DNA of 34,202 bases, from the NCBI GenBank assembly GCA_011523265.1, contig WTHD01000071.1:1-34202 (forward strand), in the 5' to 3' direction. The position numbers were made by a program, and so were the translations under genes. Source of the DNA: Candidatus Binatota bacterium. Its GTDB lineage: Bacteria; Desulfobacterota; Binatia; Bin18. Positions 1 through 8,960 of this stretch are shown piece by piece (positions within the stretch are counted from its first letter, which is position 1; every line of letters starts with the position of its first letter). The notes beneath the pieces were generated by a model that did no database searches, was not told the origin of the DNA, and saw nothing but the letters and a program-made list of their open reading frames with translations.

Positions 1-56
1 TTCGGGAGGGCGGCCGCACGGTGGGGGCTGGGGTCGTCACCAAAATCCTGGAGTAG
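1..56 (+). CDS. tuf: Elongation factor Tu, C-terminal end (partial)
   Basis: Only the last 17 or so codons are inside the window. In the frame starting at base 3 they read REGGRTVGAGVVTKILE and then TAG, which is the characteristic EF-Tu C-terminus (domain 3, REGGRTVGAGVV). EF-Tu carries aminoacyl-tRNA to the ribosomal A site. The stop lies 6 bases before the rpsJ start, the usual tuf-rpsJ arrangement of the str/S10 junction, so the two are probably co-transcribed. The 5' part is outside the window. Confidence 0.93.
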   Translation, partial: REGGRTVGAGVVTKILE

Positions 57-62
57 GGTCCT

Positions 63-383
63 ATGACCACTATCATGAATGAAAAGATCCGTATCCGCCT
101 CAAAGCCTATGACCACCGGGTACTTGATCAATCAGTCAGAGAGATTGTCGAAACAGTCAGGCGGACCGGAGGGCGGGTCGCTGGTCCTATCCCGCTTCCG
201 ACGCGGATCGAACGGTTCACGGTAAACCGCTCACCCCATGTTGATAAAAAGTCGCGGGAACAGTTTGAGATACGAACCCACAAGCGTTTGCTTGACATCC
301 TTGACCCAACTCAGCAAACCATTGATGCGCTCGGGAAACTGGAATTGGCCGCCGGAGTCGATGTCGAGATCAAGCTGGAGTAG
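63..383 (+). CDS. rpsJ: 30S ribosomal protein S10
   Basis: S10 sits in the head of the 30S subunit and, as NusE, also takes part in transcription antitermination. The 106-residue product carries the family signature [16 protein letters not shown] near the N-terminus and the RTHKRLLDI segment later, close to the usual length of about 102. Translation could start at 63 or at an in-frame ATG at 75. I chose 63 because a GGAG at 50-53, inside the end of tuf, is suitably spaced and nothing resembling a ribosome site precedes 75. It is the first gene of the S10 cluster here, 6 bases after tuf. Confidence 0.97.
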   Translation: MTTIMNEKIRIRLKAYDHRVLDQSVREIVETVRRTGGRVAGPIPLPTRIERFTVNRSPHVDKKSREQFEIRTHKRLLDILDPTQQTIDALGKLELAAGVDVEIKLE

Positions 384-397
384 CGGGAGAGGGGACG

Positions 398-1024
398 ATG
401 CAAGGGTTAATAGGAAAGAAGCTCGGCATGACGCAGGTTTTTTCCGCCGAGGGAGACCTCGTTCCGGTTACGGTCATACAGGCTGGACCATGTACCGTTG
501 TGCAAAAGAAAACTCAGCAGAGAGATGGTTATACTGCGCTCCAACTGGGATTTGGAAGTCAAAAACCACAACGTGTTTCTCAGCCTGTTCTAGGACATAT
601 GCAGAAGTCTGGTGCCGGTCCCTTCGCTGTCCTCCGCGAGTTTCGGATAGATGATATCGACGACTACGAGGTCGGCGGTGAAATTACAGTTGGACAAGTC
701 TTCCAGTCTGGAGATCGGGTCAATGTTGTTGGTCGGACAAAAGGTCGGGGCTATACCGGAGTGATGAAACGACACGGCATGGGCGGATTCCCGAAGAGTC
801 ATGGAACACATGAATACTTCCGCCATGGTGGGGCTATCGGAAACCGCTCCTACCCTGGAAAAATTTTCAAAGGGAAGAGGATGGCAGGCCAGTACGGGAA
901 TGATCGGATGAAGGCGTTAAATCTGCAAGTAGTTGATGTCCAGCCGGATGAAAATCTGCTCTTCCTGTGCGGATCTATACCGGGTGCGAGAGGACAAGTT
1001 GTCCTCATCCATAAGCAAGGATAA
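398..1024 (+). CDS. rplC: 50S ribosomal protein L3
   Basis: L3 is an early assembly protein of the large subunit whose extension reaches the peptidyl-transferase centre. The 208-residue product is essentially the normal length (E. coli 209). It opens with [13 protein letters not shown] and contains the [15 protein letters not shown] and [10 protein letters not shown] segments typical of the family; the Gln in the MAGQ element corresponds to the residue methylated in E. coli. A purine-rich GGGAGAGGGG lies just upstream of the ATG. It is 14 bases after rpsJ and 3 before rplD, in the standard S10 operon order. Confidence 0.98.
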   Translation: MQGLIGKKLGMTQVFSAEGDLVPVTVIQAGPCTVVQKKTQQRDGYTALQLGFGSQKPQRVSQPVLGHMQKSGAGPFAVLREFRIDDIDDYEVGGEITVGQVFQSGDRVNVVGRTKGRGYTGVMKRHGMGGFPKSHGTHEYFRHGGAIGNRSYPGKIFKGKRMAGQYGNDRMKALNLQVVDVQPDENLLFLCGSIPGARGQVVLIHKQG

Positions 1025-1027
1025 CCA

Positions 1028-1669
1028 ATGGCAGCCCAGGAAACGTCTATTAGCGTTCTCTCTGCTCAACGCGAGAAGGTTGGAGAGATTGCTCTTCCCG
1101 CTGTGATCTCCGAGCAGCCGCAGCGGGAGCACCTCTTGTTCGAAACGGTGAGAATGCAGTTGGCCAATCGTCGCTCTGGGACGGCGGCAACAAAGACGCG
1201 GGCATATGTGCGTGGTGGAGGAAGAAAACCGTGGCGACAAAAGGGAACCGGCCGGGCACGGGCAGGCAGTAACCGGTCCCCGGTGTGGGTTGGTGGGGCA
1301 ACGGTGTTCGGTCCCCAGCCACGTTCGTATGCGTACCGTATGCCGCGATCAGCCCGGAAGACTGCCCTGCGTGCCGCCCTCGCGCAGAAACTACGCCAAG
1401 ACGAGGTGGTTGTCATCGACGCCATTCAGTTTGATGAGCCAAAAACAAAGCAGATGGTCACCCTGCTCGCGCAACTTGATATGGGCGATAGCGTTTTGCT
1501 TGTCTTGGCGGATGCAGACGTAAACGTGCAGAAATCTGCGCGCAATTTGCCCGGAGTAAAAATCCTACTGAGTCAAGGGCTGAATGTATATGACCTGCTT
1601 CGCTACCGAAAGATATTAGTGACACAAGCGGCGATGCAACAGATCAGTGAGCGCCTAGGTGGGGAGTAA
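1028..1669 (+). CDS. rplD: 50S ribosomal protein L4
   Basis: L4 is a large-subunit assembly protein whose loop lines the peptide exit tunnel; in E. coli it also represses its own operon. The 213-residue product is slightly longer than the E. coli protein (201). The tunnel-loop signature is visible: GGRKPWRQKGTGRARAGS around residues 65-82, followed by GGATVFGPQPRSYAY. The C-terminal half has the Rossmann-like VLLVLADAD segment. The gene begins 3 bases after the L3 stop and ends 1 base before the L23 start. Whether the autoregulatory leader exists here cannot be told, because the operon's true 5' end is outside the window. Confidence 0.97.
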   Translation: MAAQETSISVLSAQREKVGEIALPAVISEQPQREHLLFETVRMQLANRRSGTAATKTRAYVRGGGRKPWRQKGTGRARAGSNRSPVWVGGATVFGPQPRSYAYRMPRSARKTALRAALAQKLRQDEVVVIDAIQFDEPKTKQMVTLLAQLDMGDSVLLVLADADVNVQKSARNLPGVKILLSQGLNVYDLLRYRKILVTQAAMQQISERLGGE

Positions 1670-1670
1670 T

Positions 1671-1958
1671 ATGGATGTCTATTCTGTTCTTGTCGCGCCA
1701 TTGATCACTGAGAAATCAACCCTGGCAAGTGAGGTTGGCAATCAGGTCGTCTTTCGTGTCCACCCGCAGGCCAATAAGGTGAGTATTAAAAACGCAGTTG
1801 AGGCGCTTTTTGAGGTGAAAGTCAAACAAGTGCGGACTATTCAATATATCGGCAAACATCGGCGCGTTGGTCGGTCGCAGGGCAGAAAAGCAGCCTGGAA
1901 GAAGGCCTATGTCACCTTACGTGATGGCGACCGTATAGACTTCTTTGAAGGGGCGTAA
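1671..1958 (+). CDS. rplW: 50S ribosomal protein L23
   Basis: L23 sits at the tunnel exit and is the docking site for trigger factor and SRP. I start it at 1671 (MDVYSVLVAPLITEKS). An in-frame ATG at 1659 would overlap rplD, and a GGGGAG element at 1661-1666 precedes 1671. The result is 95 residues, near the usual 95-100. The family marks are APLITEKST near the N-terminus, FRVHPQANKVSIKNAVE in the middle and GRKAAWKKAYVTL near the end. It directly follows L4 and is 3 bases ahead of L2. Confidence 0.97.
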   Translation: MDVYSVLVAPLITEKSTLASEVGNQVVFRVHPQANKVSIKNAVEALFEVKVKQVRTIQYIGKHRRVGRSQGRKAAWKKAYVTLRDGDRIDFFEGA

Positions 1959-1961
1959 CTC

Positions 1962-2789
1962 GTGGCTGTCCGACAGTACAAACCAACGTCTGCTGGGAGA
2001 CGCTTCCAAAGTGTCTCTCGCTTCAGTGAGATCGCGAAGACAAAAGAAGGGCCGGAGCGGTCCTTGCTGGCACCCCTCCATAAGCGTGGTGGGCGGAATA
2101 ATAGGGGGCGACTCACTGTCCTTCACCGGGGCGGTGGCCATAAACGACGGTATCGTTTGATAGACTTTCGCCGCGACAAGGACAGTATTGAGGCGAAGGT
2201 TGCTGCTATAGAATATGATCCAAATCGCTCTGCCCATATTGCCCAACTCCATTATCGGGATGGAGAGAAACGTTATATCCTCGCCCCCGCCGGTCTGGCT
2301 GTTGGCCATGTTGTCATGTCGGGAGAATCAGCAGATATTCGTCCCGGCAATTGTTTACCGTTGCGGTGTATTCCGGTTGGCACGATTATCCACAACATCG
2401 AGCTGAAGATAGGCAAGGGGGCTCAGATTGTTAGGAGTGCTGGGACCGCTGCGCAACTGATGGCCAGAGAAGGCGTGTACGCAACAGTGAAGCTCCCCTC
2501 GGGAGAAATGCGGCTGGTGCATCAAAACTGCAAAGCCACTATCGGTCAGGTCGGCAACCTCGATCATGAGAACGTCTCGTATGGGAAGGCGGGTCGGAGT
2601 CGGTGGTTTGGTCGTCGGCCACGCGTGCGAGGCATTGCCATGAATCCGGTAGACCACCCACTTGGGGGAGGTGAAGGAAGAAGTAAAGGGAATCATCCCA
2701 TGAGTCCCTGGGGGGTGTTAGCCAAGGGGTATAAGACCAGACGCCGCTCAAAGTCAGACAAGTATATTGTCCAAAAGAGAAAGAAATAA
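1962..2789 (+). CDS. rplB: 50S ribosomal protein L2
   Basis: L2 is needed for subunit association and supports the peptidyl-transferase centre. The 275-residue product (E. coli 273) begins with GTG at 1962, reading [14 protein letters not shown]. Conserved blocks include [42 protein letters not shown]-like KRYILAP and the C-terminal [15 protein letters not shown]. The His equivalent to E. coli His229 is kept (His232), but the second His of the usual DHPHGGGEG is Leu234 here. It sits between L23 and S19 with 3-base and 1-base gaps. Confidence 0.98.
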   Translation: MAVRQYKPTSAGRRFQSVSRFSEIAKTKEGPERSLLAPLHKRGGRNNRGRLTVLHRGGGHKRRYRLIDFRRDKDSIEAKVAAIEYDPNRSAHIAQLHYRDGEKRYILAPAGLAVGHVVMSGESADIRPGNCLPLRCIPVGTIIHNIELKIGKGAQIVRSAGTAAQLMAREGVYATVKLPSGEMRLVHQNCKATIGQVGNLDHENVSYGKAGRSRWFGRRPRVRGIAMNPVDHPLGGGEGRSKGNHPMSPWGVLAKGYKTRRRSKSDKYIVQKRKK

Positions 2790-2790
2790 G

Positions 2791-3075
2791 ATGCCCCGCT
2801 CAGTCAAAAAAGGTCCATTCATTGACGACCACTTGCTGAAGAAGGTCGATACGGCCGTGCAAAGCGGTGATAAAAAGGTGATTAAAACCTGGTCCCGCCG
2901 GTCCACGATTATCCCTGAAATGATTGGATTGACATTCGCCGTGCACAATGGAAGGAAATTTATCCCTGTCTATGTGACTGAAAATATGGTCGGCCATAAA
3001 CTCGGTGAATTTTCTCCAACACGGACCTTTTATGGCCATGCCGGGGATAAGAAGGGCGACGTGAAAAGGAGATAG
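2791..3075 (+). CDS. rpsS: 30S ribosomal protein S19
   Basis: S19 lies in the 30S head, pairs with S13 and contacts the A-site region and the intersubunit bridge. I start at 2791 ([19 protein letters not shown]), which is the classic N-terminus. An in-frame ATG at 2767 would only add eight residues that overlap L2. The product is 94 residues, the normal length, and contains [31 protein letters not shown] and [13 protein letters not shown]. It begins 1 base after the L2 stop. Confidence 0.97.
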   Translation: MPRSVKKGPFIDDHLLKKVDTAVQSGDKKVIKTWSRRSTIIPEMIGLTFAVHNGRKFIPVYVTENMVGHKLGEFSPTRTFYGHAGDKKGDVKRR

Positions 3076-3087
3076 AAGGTAGAAGCT

Positions 3088-3420
3088 ATGGAGGTTCGCT
3101 CAATCACTCGTCATGTACGAATGGCGCCGCGGAAAGCCCGTTTAGTGGCGGACCTCATCCGTGGCAAACAGGTCGAAGAAGCGCTGATGGTCCTGCGTTT
3201 TTCCCAGAAGAAGGCGGCGCGTGTTTTTACAAAAACGCTCCAAGCTGCCATTGCCAACGCTACAGATACGCAGAATGTCGATCCTGATACATTGTATGTG
3301 AAACAGGCCACCGTAAACGGGGGAGCAACTTTTCGGCGCTTTACTCCTCGTGCGCACGGACGCGCAACGCCGATTCGGAAGCGTACGAGTCATTTTACGA
3401 TTATTGTCGACGAGAAATAG
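3088..3420 (+). CDS. rplV: 50S ribosomal protein L22
   Basis: L22 spans the large subunit and, together with L4, forms the narrow part of the exit tunnel; mutations in its hairpin give macrolide resistance in other bacteria. The product is 110 residues, matching the E. coli length. The N-terminus has [17 protein letters not shown], and the C-terminal hairpin region reads [21 protein letters not shown], as in sensitive homologues. A purine-rich GGAGATAGAAGG precedes the ATG. It is 12 bases after S19 and 16 before S3. Confidence 0.97.
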   Translation: MEVRSITRHVRMAPRKARLVADLIRGKQVEEALMVLRFSQKKAARVFTKTLQAAIANATDTQNVDPDTLYVKQATVNGGATFRRFTPRAHGRATPIRKRTSHFTIIVDEK

Positions 3421-3436
3421 ACGAAAGAAGAATAGA

Positions 3437-4099
3437 ATGGGTCAGAAAGTACATCCGAAGGGGTTCCGGGTTGGCGTGCTCGAAGGGTGGGAGTCTCGCT
3501 GGTTTGCAGAGAGAGAGTATGCCACGTTGCTGCACGATGACATTCGTATTCGAGAGTTCATTAAGAAGCGTCTCTATCATGCCGGGATTGCGAAAATTGA
3601 AGTCGAGCGTGCCGCGAACAAGGCAAAAATAAATATCTATACCGCTCGCCCCGGCATTGTGATTGGAAAAAAAGGGGTGGAGATAGAAAAGCTGAAAACC
3701 GAACTCGCCCAGCAAACCGACCGGGAAGTCTATCTGAATATTCACGAAGTACGGCGTCCCGACCTAGACGCGCAACTCGTCTCTGAAAACGTCGCCCTTC
3801 AGCTTGAGCGACGGGTGGCCTTTCGGCGCGCCATGAAGGAGAGTGTGACACGCGCCATTCGCATGGGAGCACAAGGAGTGAAAGTGCGTTGCTCGGGGCG
3901 GCTCGGTGGAGCGGAGATCGCCCGTACCGAGTGGTACCGAGAAGGACGGGTCCCACTGCATACCTTGCGGGCCGATATTAGTTATGGTGTGGCAGAAGCC
4001 CGAACTACGTATGGTGTGATTGGGGTGAAGGTGTGGATCTTCCGAGGCGAAGTCCTCACGAAAGAAGAGGAGCAGCATCGCTCGACCGTGAGTGCGTAA
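3437..4099 (+). CDS. rpsC: 30S ribosomal protein S3
   Basis: S3 forms part of the mRNA entry tunnel and the helicase activity of the 30S subunit. The frame is open further upstream, but the family N-terminus [13 protein letters not shown] starts at 3437, after an AAAGAAGAA purine tract, giving 220 residues (E. coli 233). A KH domain is seen around residues 40-110 with the [11 protein letters not shown]-type loop (here [17 protein letters not shown]). The C-terminal domain carries [29 protein letters not shown]. The next gene, L16, starts 12 bases later. Confidence 0.97.
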   Translation: MGQKVHPKGFRVGVLEGWESRWFAEREYATLLHDDIRIREFIKKRLYHAGIAKIEVERAANKAKINIYTARPGIVIGKKGVEIEKLKTELAQQTDREVYLNIHEVRRPDLDAQLVSENVALQLERRVAFRRAMKESVTRAIRMGAQGVKVRCSGRLGGAEIARTEWYREGRVPLHTLRADISYGVAEARTTYGVIGVKVWIFRGEVLTKEEEQHRSTVSA

Positions 4100-4111
4100 A
4101 GGACGCCAGCT

Positions 4112-4540
4112 ATGCTCTCGCCCAGGAAAACGAAGTTTCGAAAACAGCAGCGGAGACGTATATACGGTAATGCCCACCGTGGTGCCACGCTCTCGTTTGG
4201 CGATTACGGCTTGCAAACGACACAACGTGGCTGGGTGACCGCCCGACAGATAGAAGCCGCCCGGATTGCTTTGACCCGTCATGTCCGCCGTGGGGGGCGT
4301 ATCTGGATACGTGTCTTTCCCGATAAGCCAGTGACCAAAAAGCCGACGGAAACACGCATGGGAAAGGGCAAAGCATCGCCCGAATTTTGGGTCGCGGTTG
4401 TCAAGCCGGGACGGATGCTCTTCGAAATCGAAGGAGTCCCTCGCGAGACCGCCCGTGAGGCGCTGCGGCTTGCCGCCAATAAACTGCCTGTCAGTACGCA
4501 GATACGAGAGCGACTAGGAGCGACATATGCGGGCGCGTGA
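4112..4540 (+). CDS. rplP: 50S ribosomal protein L16
   Basis: L16 organises the A-site tRNA region of the large subunit. The 142-residue protein (E. coli 136) starts [16 protein letters not shown] and keeps the family blocks [37 protein letters not shown] and [21 protein letters not shown]. The Arg of the TRMGKG loop region, where E. coli L16 is modified, is present. Its last 14 bases overlap the start of L29, which suggests translational coupling. Confidence 0.97.
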   Translation: MLSPRKTKFRKQQRRRIYGNAHRGATLSFGDYGLQTTQRGWVTARQIEAARIALTRHVRRGGRIWIRVFPDKPVTKKPTETRMGKGKASPEFWVAVVKPGRMLFEIEGVPRETAREALRLAANKLPVSTQIRERLGATYAGA

Positions 4541-4736
4541 AGTCCGAGAGTTGACTGACGAAGAAATGCAGGGCAAGGCGCGAGAGCTGAGTGAAGAACT
4601 CTTTCGTCTCCGCTTGAGGAGAGGGACAGGGCAAATTGAAGACGCCATGCGGATCCGAAAAATTCGTCGAGATATTGCTCGGGTAAAGACCATACAACGC
4701 GAACGTATTCGTACCGCGGGTAAAGAACGGAGCTAG
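4527..4736 (+). CDS. rpmC: 50S ribosomal protein L29
   Basis: L29 sits beside L23 at the tunnel exit and contributes to the trigger factor/SRP platform. The 69-residue product is a predicted two-helix antiparallel hairpin: an N-terminal helix [20 protein letters not shown] followed by [15 protein letters not shown] and a second helix [20 protein letters not shown]. This matches the family pattern (E. coli 63 residues). The ATG lies inside the end of rplP, overlapping it by 14 bases. Confidence 0.95.
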   Translation: MRAREVRELTDEEMQGKARELSEELFRLRLRRGTGQIEDAMRIRKIRRDIARVKTIQRERIRTAGKERS

Positions 4737-4738
4737 GT

Positions 4739-5005
4739 GTGCCTGGAAACCGGAAAGTCAGACAAGGGGTCGTCGTCAGTGATAAGATGGATAAAACTGT
4801 CACGGTCCAAGTTGAGCGGCTTGTCCGTCATCCGATGTACAAGAAGTATATTCGCCAACGGAAAAAATATAAGGTGCATGACCCCGCCAACGAATGCCGG
4901 ACTGGAGATACTGTCACCATTACGGAAACGAGACCCCTCAGCCGAGATAAACGCTGGCGCGTACGAGCGGTATTGAAGTCGGAGACATCGGGGACGGTAC
5001 AGTAA
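4739..5005 (+). CDS. rpsQ: 30S ribosomal protein S17
   Basis: S17 is a primary binder of 16S rRNA with an OB fold. The 88-residue product starts with GTG at 4739, 2 bases after the L29 stop. Family features are [20 protein letters not shown] at the N-terminus, the long loop [21 protein letters not shown], and [20 protein letters not shown] near the C-terminus. Another GTG two bases upstream opens a different frame with no family resemblance. L14 follows 12 bases downstream. Confidence 0.96.
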   Translation: MPGNRKVRQGVVVSDKMDKTVTVQVERLVRHPMYKKYIRQRKKYKVHDPANECRTGDTVTITETRPLSRDKRWRVRAVLKSETSGTVQ

Positions 5006-5017
5006 AGAGGGAGGCGT

Positions 5018-5386
5018 ATGATTCAGGTGGAATCCGTGCTTGACGTGGCCGATAACTCGGGGGCACGCCGCGTCCGGTGTATTCGTGTCCTCGGTGGGAC
5101 ACGTCGGAGGTATGCGTCGGTTGGTGATGAAGTGGTTGTTTCGGTCCGGGAAGCCATTCCCAATGCGAAAGTGAAAAAAGGCGATGTCATGCGCGCCGTC
5201 GTTGTCCGAACGGCTAAGGAACTCGGCCGTCCGGATGGCTCGTATATTCGTTTTGATACCAATTCCGCCGTGCTGCTCGATAATCAGCGTGAGCCGCTTG
5301 GAACACGTATTTTCGGACCCGTGGCGCGCGAGCTACGGGCGAAGCGTTTTATGAAAATTATTTCCCTCGCCCCAGAGGTGCTGTAG
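5018..5386 (+). CDS. rplN: 50S ribosomal protein L14
   Basis: L14 forms intersubunit bridges with 16S rRNA and is where the silencing factor RsfS binds. The protein is 122 residues, the usual size. It starts [17 protein letters not shown] and has [35 protein letters not shown] and the conserved [28 protein letters not shown] block. An AGAGGGAGG element lies just before the ATG. It sits in the normal spc order between S17 and L24. Confidence 0.98.
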   Translation: MIQVESVLDVADNSGARRVRCIRVLGGTRRRYASVGDEVVVSVREAIPNAKVKKGDVMRAVVVRTAKELGRPDGSYIRFDTNSAVLLDNQREPLGTRIFGPVARELRAKRFMKIISLAPEVL

Positions 5387-5394
5387 GACAGGCC

Positions 5395-5709
5395 ATGGCT
5401 GCACGCATTAAAAAAAATGATTCGGTGATGATTATCGCTGGAAAAGAGCGAGGAAAAATCGGAAAGGTCATCCGGGTACAGCCGCAACAGGAGCGAGCCG
5501 TTGTTGAGCGCCTCAATATGATCAAGCGCCACGTCAAGCCGCGTGGGCCACAGGACTCTGGCGGGATATTGGAAAAAGAGGCCTCCATTCATCTCTCAAA
5601 TTTGATGCTGGTCGATCCTCAAGACGGGCGCCCGACTCGGGTCGGGTTCAGGGTCGTTGATGGACGGAAGATGCGGGTGAGTCGGCGAACCGGGAATGTG
5701 TTGGACTGA
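5395..5709 (+). CDS. rplX: 50S ribosomal protein L24
   Basis: L24 is an assembly initiator of the large subunit. The product is 104 residues, as in E. coli. It contains a KOW motif near the N-terminus ([24 protein letters not shown]), then [12 protein letters not shown] and the C-terminal [21 protein letters not shown]. The gene begins 8 bases after L14 with an AGGACAGG sequence in front of the ATG and ends 5 bases before L5. Confidence 0.97.
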   Translation: MAARIKKNDSVMIIAGKERGKIGKVIRVQPQQERAVVERLNMIKRHVKPRGPQDSGGILEKEASIHLSNLMLVDPQDGRPTRVGFRVVDGRKMRVSRRTGNVLD

Positions 5710-5714
5710 TACTT

Positions 5715-6254
5715 ATGGCTCGTATTAAAGACCTCTACTATAGACAAATACTGCCCGCTCTGAAGCAAGAGTTGGGATGTGCCAACGTGATGCAGGTCCC
5801 TCGTCTGTCAAAGATTGTTATCAACATGGGGCTGGGAGAAGGAGCCACAAACGCCAAATTGCTCGAAAGTAGTGTCGAGGAAATTGGACTGATCGTGGGA
5901 CAGAAGCCGGTGGTCACTCGGGCTCACAAATCGATTGCGAATTTTAAACTCCGAGAAGGTATGACGATCGGGTGCGCGGTCACGTTACGCGGGGAGCGCA
6001 TGTATGAGTTTTTTGACCGTTTGGTCAATGTGGCGCTTCCCCGGGTGAGAGACTTTCGAGGCATATCCGATAGTTCTTTTGACGGTCGCGGAAATTATTC
6101 TCTCGGGATTCGGGAGCATACCATCTTCCCTGAAATAAATTTGGATAAGATTGATCAAATAAAAGGGTTTACCGTCTCTATGGTAACGACGGCAAAAACA
6201 GATATAGAGGGGCGTGCGTTGCTGCGAGCCCTTGGCATGCCTTTTCGGAGTTAA
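5715..6254 (+). CDS. rplE: 50S ribosomal protein L5
   Basis: L5 binds 5S rRNA and contacts P-site tRNA and S13. The 179-residue length equals that of E. coli L5. Recognisable parts are [56 protein letters not shown] and the C-terminal [22 protein letters not shown]. The start ATG follows the L24 stop by 5 bases, and the S14 gene follows after another 5. Confidence 0.98.
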   Translation: MARIKDLYYRQILPALKQELGCANVMQVPRLSKIVINMGLGEGATNAKLLESSVEEIGLIVGQKPVVTRAHKSIANFKLREGMTIGCAVTLRGERMYEFFDRLVNVALPRVRDFRGISDSSFDGRGNYSLGIREHTIFPEINLDKIDQIKGFTVSMVTTAKTDIEGRALLRALGMPFRS

Positions 6255-6259
6255 GAGCT

Positions 6260-6445
6260 ATGGCACGAACATGTTTGCGCGTAAAGGCACAACGGAAGCC
6301 GAAATTTCGCGTTCGGGAATATAATCGCTGTCCACTATGTGGTCGCTCTCGTGGTTTCTATCGTCGATTCCGTATGTGTCGTATCTGCTTGCGGACCTAT
6401 GCGCTGCAGGGCCAAATTCCTGGCATGACCAAGGCAAGTTGGTAG
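6260..6445 (+). CDS. rpsN: 30S ribosomal protein S14, zinc-binding type (S14Z)
   Basis: S14 sits in the 30S head next to S3 and S10. At 61 residues this is the short zinc-dependent type rather than the 100-residue zinc-free type of E. coli. The two zinc-knuckle pairs are CPLC (residues 24-27) and CRIC (residues 40-43), with [12 protein letters not shown] between them. The C-terminus [11 protein letters not shown] is the standard family end. It lies between L5 and S8. I see no second, zinc-free copy in the window. Confidence 0.97.
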   Translation: MARTCLRVKAQRKPKFRVREYNRCPLCGRSRGFYRRFRMCRICLRTYALQGQIPGMTKASW

Positions 6446-6456
6446 GGAAGAGGATT

Positions 6457-6852
6457 ATGCAGACTGACCCCATTGCCGATTTGTTGACGTGTATCCGCAA
6501 CGCGTTACGGGCGAGGAAAAAGACCGTTTCGGTGCCGCGCTCCCGTATCAAGGAAGCCATTGTTCAAATCCTTGTCACTGAAGGCTTCATCCAGAATTAT
6601 CGCAGCGTTGAGGATAACGGATTTCCCTGTCTCCTCATTGAGCTCAAGTATGATGACGCAGGACGCCCCGCACTCCACGGGGTGCAGCGCGTGAGTAAGC
6701 CGAGCCTGCGAACCTATGTACGGGCAGATGCCATCCCCGCCGTGCGGAACGGACTCGGAGTGAATATCCTGTCGACCTCTCGTGGGGTTATCGTTGACCG
6801 GGACGCCCGCGCGCTTCGCGTCGGTGGGGAAGTCCTGTGTAGTGCGTGGTAA
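6457..6852 (+). CDS. rpsH: 30S ribosomal protein S8
   Basis: S8 binds the central domain of 16S rRNA and in E. coli represses spc operon translation. The true start is 6457 (MQTDPIADLLTCIRNAL), which matches the family N-terminus; the longer upstream-open frame runs through rpsN. The product is 131 residues (E. coli 130). A GGGAAGAGGA element precedes the ATG. The C-terminal region has LRTYVRADAIPAVRNGLGVNIL and the STSRGVIVDRDAR signature, close to the usual STS-G-(I/L)M-(T/D) motif. Confidence 0.97.
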   Translation: MQTDPIADLLTCIRNALRARKKTVSVPRSRIKEAIVQILVTEGFIQNYRSVEDNGFPCLLIELKYDDAGRPALHGVQRVSKPSLRTYVRADAIPAVRNGLGVNILSTSRGVIVDRDARALRVGGEVLCSAW

Positions 6853-6874
6853 AGGAGAAAGAGGGCAATAACGT

Positions 6875-7423
6875 ATGTCTGGTGTTGGGCACAAGCCGGT
6901 CCTGTTGCCGGATGCGGTAAAGGTTTCATACGACCAGGGAACGCTGACGGCTGAAGGGCCAAGGGGGGTCCTGCAGGTGCCGGTTGACGCCGCGCTCTCG
7001 GTCGAAATTACGACATCCAGTGTGCTGTTGATCCGATCGGATGATTCTCGCCGCTCTAAAGCACGGCAAGGGCTCACTCGGAAGCTTGTCGCCAATGCGG
7101 TTCAAGGGGTCTCGACCGGGTTTTCAAAGGTGCTGGAAATTAACGGAGTCGGATATCGAGCCGACGCGGTGAAGGACATCCTCCAACTGAACCTCGGGTT
7201 TTCTCATCCTATTTTCTTCCAACTGCCTACGGGGGTCAGTGCCAAGGTTGATCGCCAGACGCAGATTACAATTGAGGGGGTCGATAAACAACTTGTCGGA
7301 GAAGTTGCGGCCTCAATCCGTCGGCTCCGGCCACCCGAGCCCTATAAGGGAAAAGGGATTAAATACGTAGATGAGCACGTGCGGAGAAAGGCTGGAAAGA
7401 CCGCTTTTGCTGCTGGAGGATAG
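6875..7423 (+). CDS. rplF: 50S ribosomal protein L6
   Basis: L6 lies near the factor-binding site and consists of two similar domains. The 182-residue product (E. coli 177) has the N-terminal domain with VKVSYDQGTLTAEGPRGVLQ and the C-terminal signature PPEPYKGKGIKYVDEHVRRKAGK. The midpoint has GFSKVLEINGVGYRADA, also typical. It begins 22 bases after the S8 stop, the longest gap in this part of the cluster, with AAAGGAGAAAGAGGG in that gap serving as ribosome site. Confidence 0.97.
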   Translation: MSGVGHKPVLLPDAVKVSYDQGTLTAEGPRGVLQVPVDAALSVEITTSSVLLIRSDDSRRSKARQGLTRKLVANAVQGVSTGFSKVLEINGVGYRADAVKDILQLNLGFSHPIFFQLPTGVSAKVDRQTQITIEGVDKQLVGEVAASIRRLRPPEPYKGKGIKYVDEHVRRKAGKTAFAAGG

Positions 7424-7425
7424 GA

Positions 7426-7797
7426 ATGGCCGGGACGAACCGTCGGGAACGGAGCCGCCTGCTCCGTCGAAAGCGGATAAGACGGAAAGTGCGTGGAACG
7501 GACAGCCGACCGCGCTTATGTATCTACCGTAGTAATAAGCATCTCTACGCCCAAGTAATCTCTGATGAGAGTGGTCGGTCTTTAGCGTCCGTCTCAACCC
7601 TCTCGGCCGATCTCAAGGAACGGACGCAGCAAAAAGCGGCGACGGTCTCTGCGGCAAAAGAAGTGGGACAGCTCATTGCGAAAAAGTGTCAAGAGCAGGG
7701 GATACAGACCGTCGTTTTTGATCGGAACGGATTCCTCTTTCATGGGCAGGTCCGCGCGGTCGCCGACGCGGCGCGCGAGGCTGGCCTACAACTCTAA
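7426..7797 (+). CDS. rplR: 50S ribosomal protein L18
   Basis: L18 binds 5S rRNA with L5. The product is 123 residues (E. coli 117). A basic N-terminal tail ([20 protein letters not shown]) precedes the [18 protein letters not shown] block, and the C-terminus has [27 protein letters not shown], close to the classical [19 protein letters not shown]. The ATG is 2 bases after the L6 stop; the upstream GGAGG at 7415-7419 inside rplF is well placed. Confidence 0.97.
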   Translation: MAGTNRRERSRLLRRKRIRRKVRGTDSRPRLCIYRSNKHLYAQVISDESGRSLASVSTLSADLKERTQQKAATVSAAKEVGQLIAKKCQEQGIQTVVFDRNGFLFHGQVRAVADAAREAGLQL

Positions 7798-7802
7798 GGA
7801 GT

Positions 7803-8321
7803 ATGCCTGTGGCGACTGACGATGATCGGATTAACCCTGACGAACTCGATATCCAAGAGAAAGTCGTTCATATCAATCGTGTGAGTAAAGTGGTCAAGGG
7901 TGGGCGCCGTTTCAGTTTCAGCGCCGTTGTTGTGGCCGGGGATGGTGCGGGACATGTTGGCTACGGCTTGGGGAAGGCTCACGAAGTCCCAGAAGCCATA
8001 CGGAAAGGCGTTGAGCACGCGAAGAAGTCTTTGATTCGCGTTCCCCTTGTCGAAGATACCTTGCCCTACACGGTTATTGGCCGGCACGGTGCGGGCAAGG
8101 TGTTGCTCAAACCCGCCGCGGCCGGTACCGGTCTCATCGCGGGTGGCGGTGTGCGTATCGTTATGGAATTGGCTGGCGTACGGAACGCACTCACAAAATG
8201 TCTCGGATCGACGAATCCGCATAACTCCGTAAAGGCTACACTGGCTGCCCTGGAGAGTCTGGACGGTCCGGAGCAGGTTGCCGAGCGGAGGGGGAAGCCC
8301 ACGCTGGGTACGAAAGGATAG
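7803..8321 (+). CDS. rpsE: 30S ribosomal protein S5
   Basis: S5 contributes to decoding fidelity and mRNA unwinding. The 172-residue product (E. coli 167) contains the double-stranded-RNA-binding-like N-terminal domain with [23 protein letters not shown] and [17 protein letters not shown]. The C-terminal domain follows with [24 protein letters not shown]. An AAGGAG element sits a few bases before the ATG at 7803. It lies between L18 and L30 as expected. Confidence 0.98.
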   Translation: MPVATDDDRINPDELDIQEKVVHINRVSKVVKGGRRFSFSAVVVAGDGAGHVGYGLGKAHEVPEAIRKGVEHAKKSLIRVPLVEDTLPYTVIGRHGAGKVLLKPAAAGTGLIAGGGVRIVMELAGVRNALTKCLGSTNPHNSVKATLAALESLDGPEQVAERRGKPTLGTKG

Positions 8322-8324
8322 GGC

Positions 8325-8528
8325 ATGGCCGACGCAGGAAAAGGGCAGGTCTTAGCCATTACCTTGAAGCGGAGTGCTATTGGGGGCACGCGGCGCCAGC
8401 GCGAAACCTTGCGCGGCCTTGGCCTCACCCGCGTTGGGAAGACCGTACTGCGAAACGATTCGCCCTCACTCCAAGGGATGGTGAATCGAGTATCTCATCT
8501 TATCGAGGTGCGTGAGAATGGATCTTAG
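8325..8528 (+). CDS. rpmD: 50S ribosomal protein L30
   Basis: L30 is a small, non-universal protein of the large subunit. The 67-residue product (E. coli 59) has [32 protein letters not shown], matching the family's ITL-RS-IG---R---T---LGL-K---TV pattern, and ends with [12 protein letters not shown]. The start follows the S5 stop by 3 bases. The 3' end overlaps the L15 start by 11 bases. Its presence excludes lineages that have lost rpmD. Confidence 0.95.
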   Translation: MADAGKGQVLAITLKRSAIGGTRRQRETLRGLGLTRVGKTVLRNDSPSLQGMVNRVSHLIEVRENGS

Positions 8529-8958
8529 TCTCTTACGGCCCGCCCCCGGGTCGATGAAAAAACGAAAGCGGGTCGGCCGCGGTCCAGGCTCCGGGCTCGG
8601 CAAAACAGCAGGCCGCGGGCATAAAGGAAGCGGTGCGCGCTCCGGTGGCAATATTCCACCCGGCTATGAAGGTGGACAAATGCCGCTTTCCCGCAGGTTG
8701 CCCAAACGAGGATTTCACAATCCATTTCGACAAGAGTATACCATCATTAACATTGGGAGTCTGGAGCGCTTTGAGGCTGGGAGCGTCGTGGACCTTGATG
8801 TGTTGCGCCAGTCTGGTCTCGTGAGTGGTCGTAAGTGTAAAGTCAAAATATTGGCAAAGGGGGAACTGACAAAGGCCCTGACTGTAAGAGCCCATGCCTT
8901 TAGCGCGCAAGCGCGTGAAAAGATTACTGCGCTGGGAGGGACAGCCGAGGTCGGGTAG
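8518..8958 (+). CDS. rplO: 50S ribosomal protein L15
   Basis: L15 is a late assembly protein of the large subunit. I choose the ATG at 8518 ([12 protein letters not shown]), which has a GAGG element at 8505-8508 about 9 bases upstream. A GTG at 8512 would add two residues. The product is 146 residues (E. coli 144). The N-terminal glycine-rich tail [21 protein letters not shown] and [18 protein letters not shown] are diagnostic. The start overlaps the end of rpmD by 11 bases, and secY starts 2 bases after the stop. Confidence 0.97.
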   Translation: MDLSLLRPAPGSMKKRKRVGRGPGSGLGKTAGRGHKGSGARSGGNIPPGYEGGQMPLSRRLPKRGFHNPFRQEYTIINIGSLERFEAGSVVDLDVLRQSGLVSGRKCKVKILAKGELTKALTVRAHAFSAQAREKITALGGTAEVG

Positions 8959-8960
8959 TC

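Noticed and set aside
4279-4803. 174-codon open frame on the - strand across rplP-rpmC-rpsQ
   Set aside because: It is antisense to three recognisable ribosomal protein genes and has no motif of its own.
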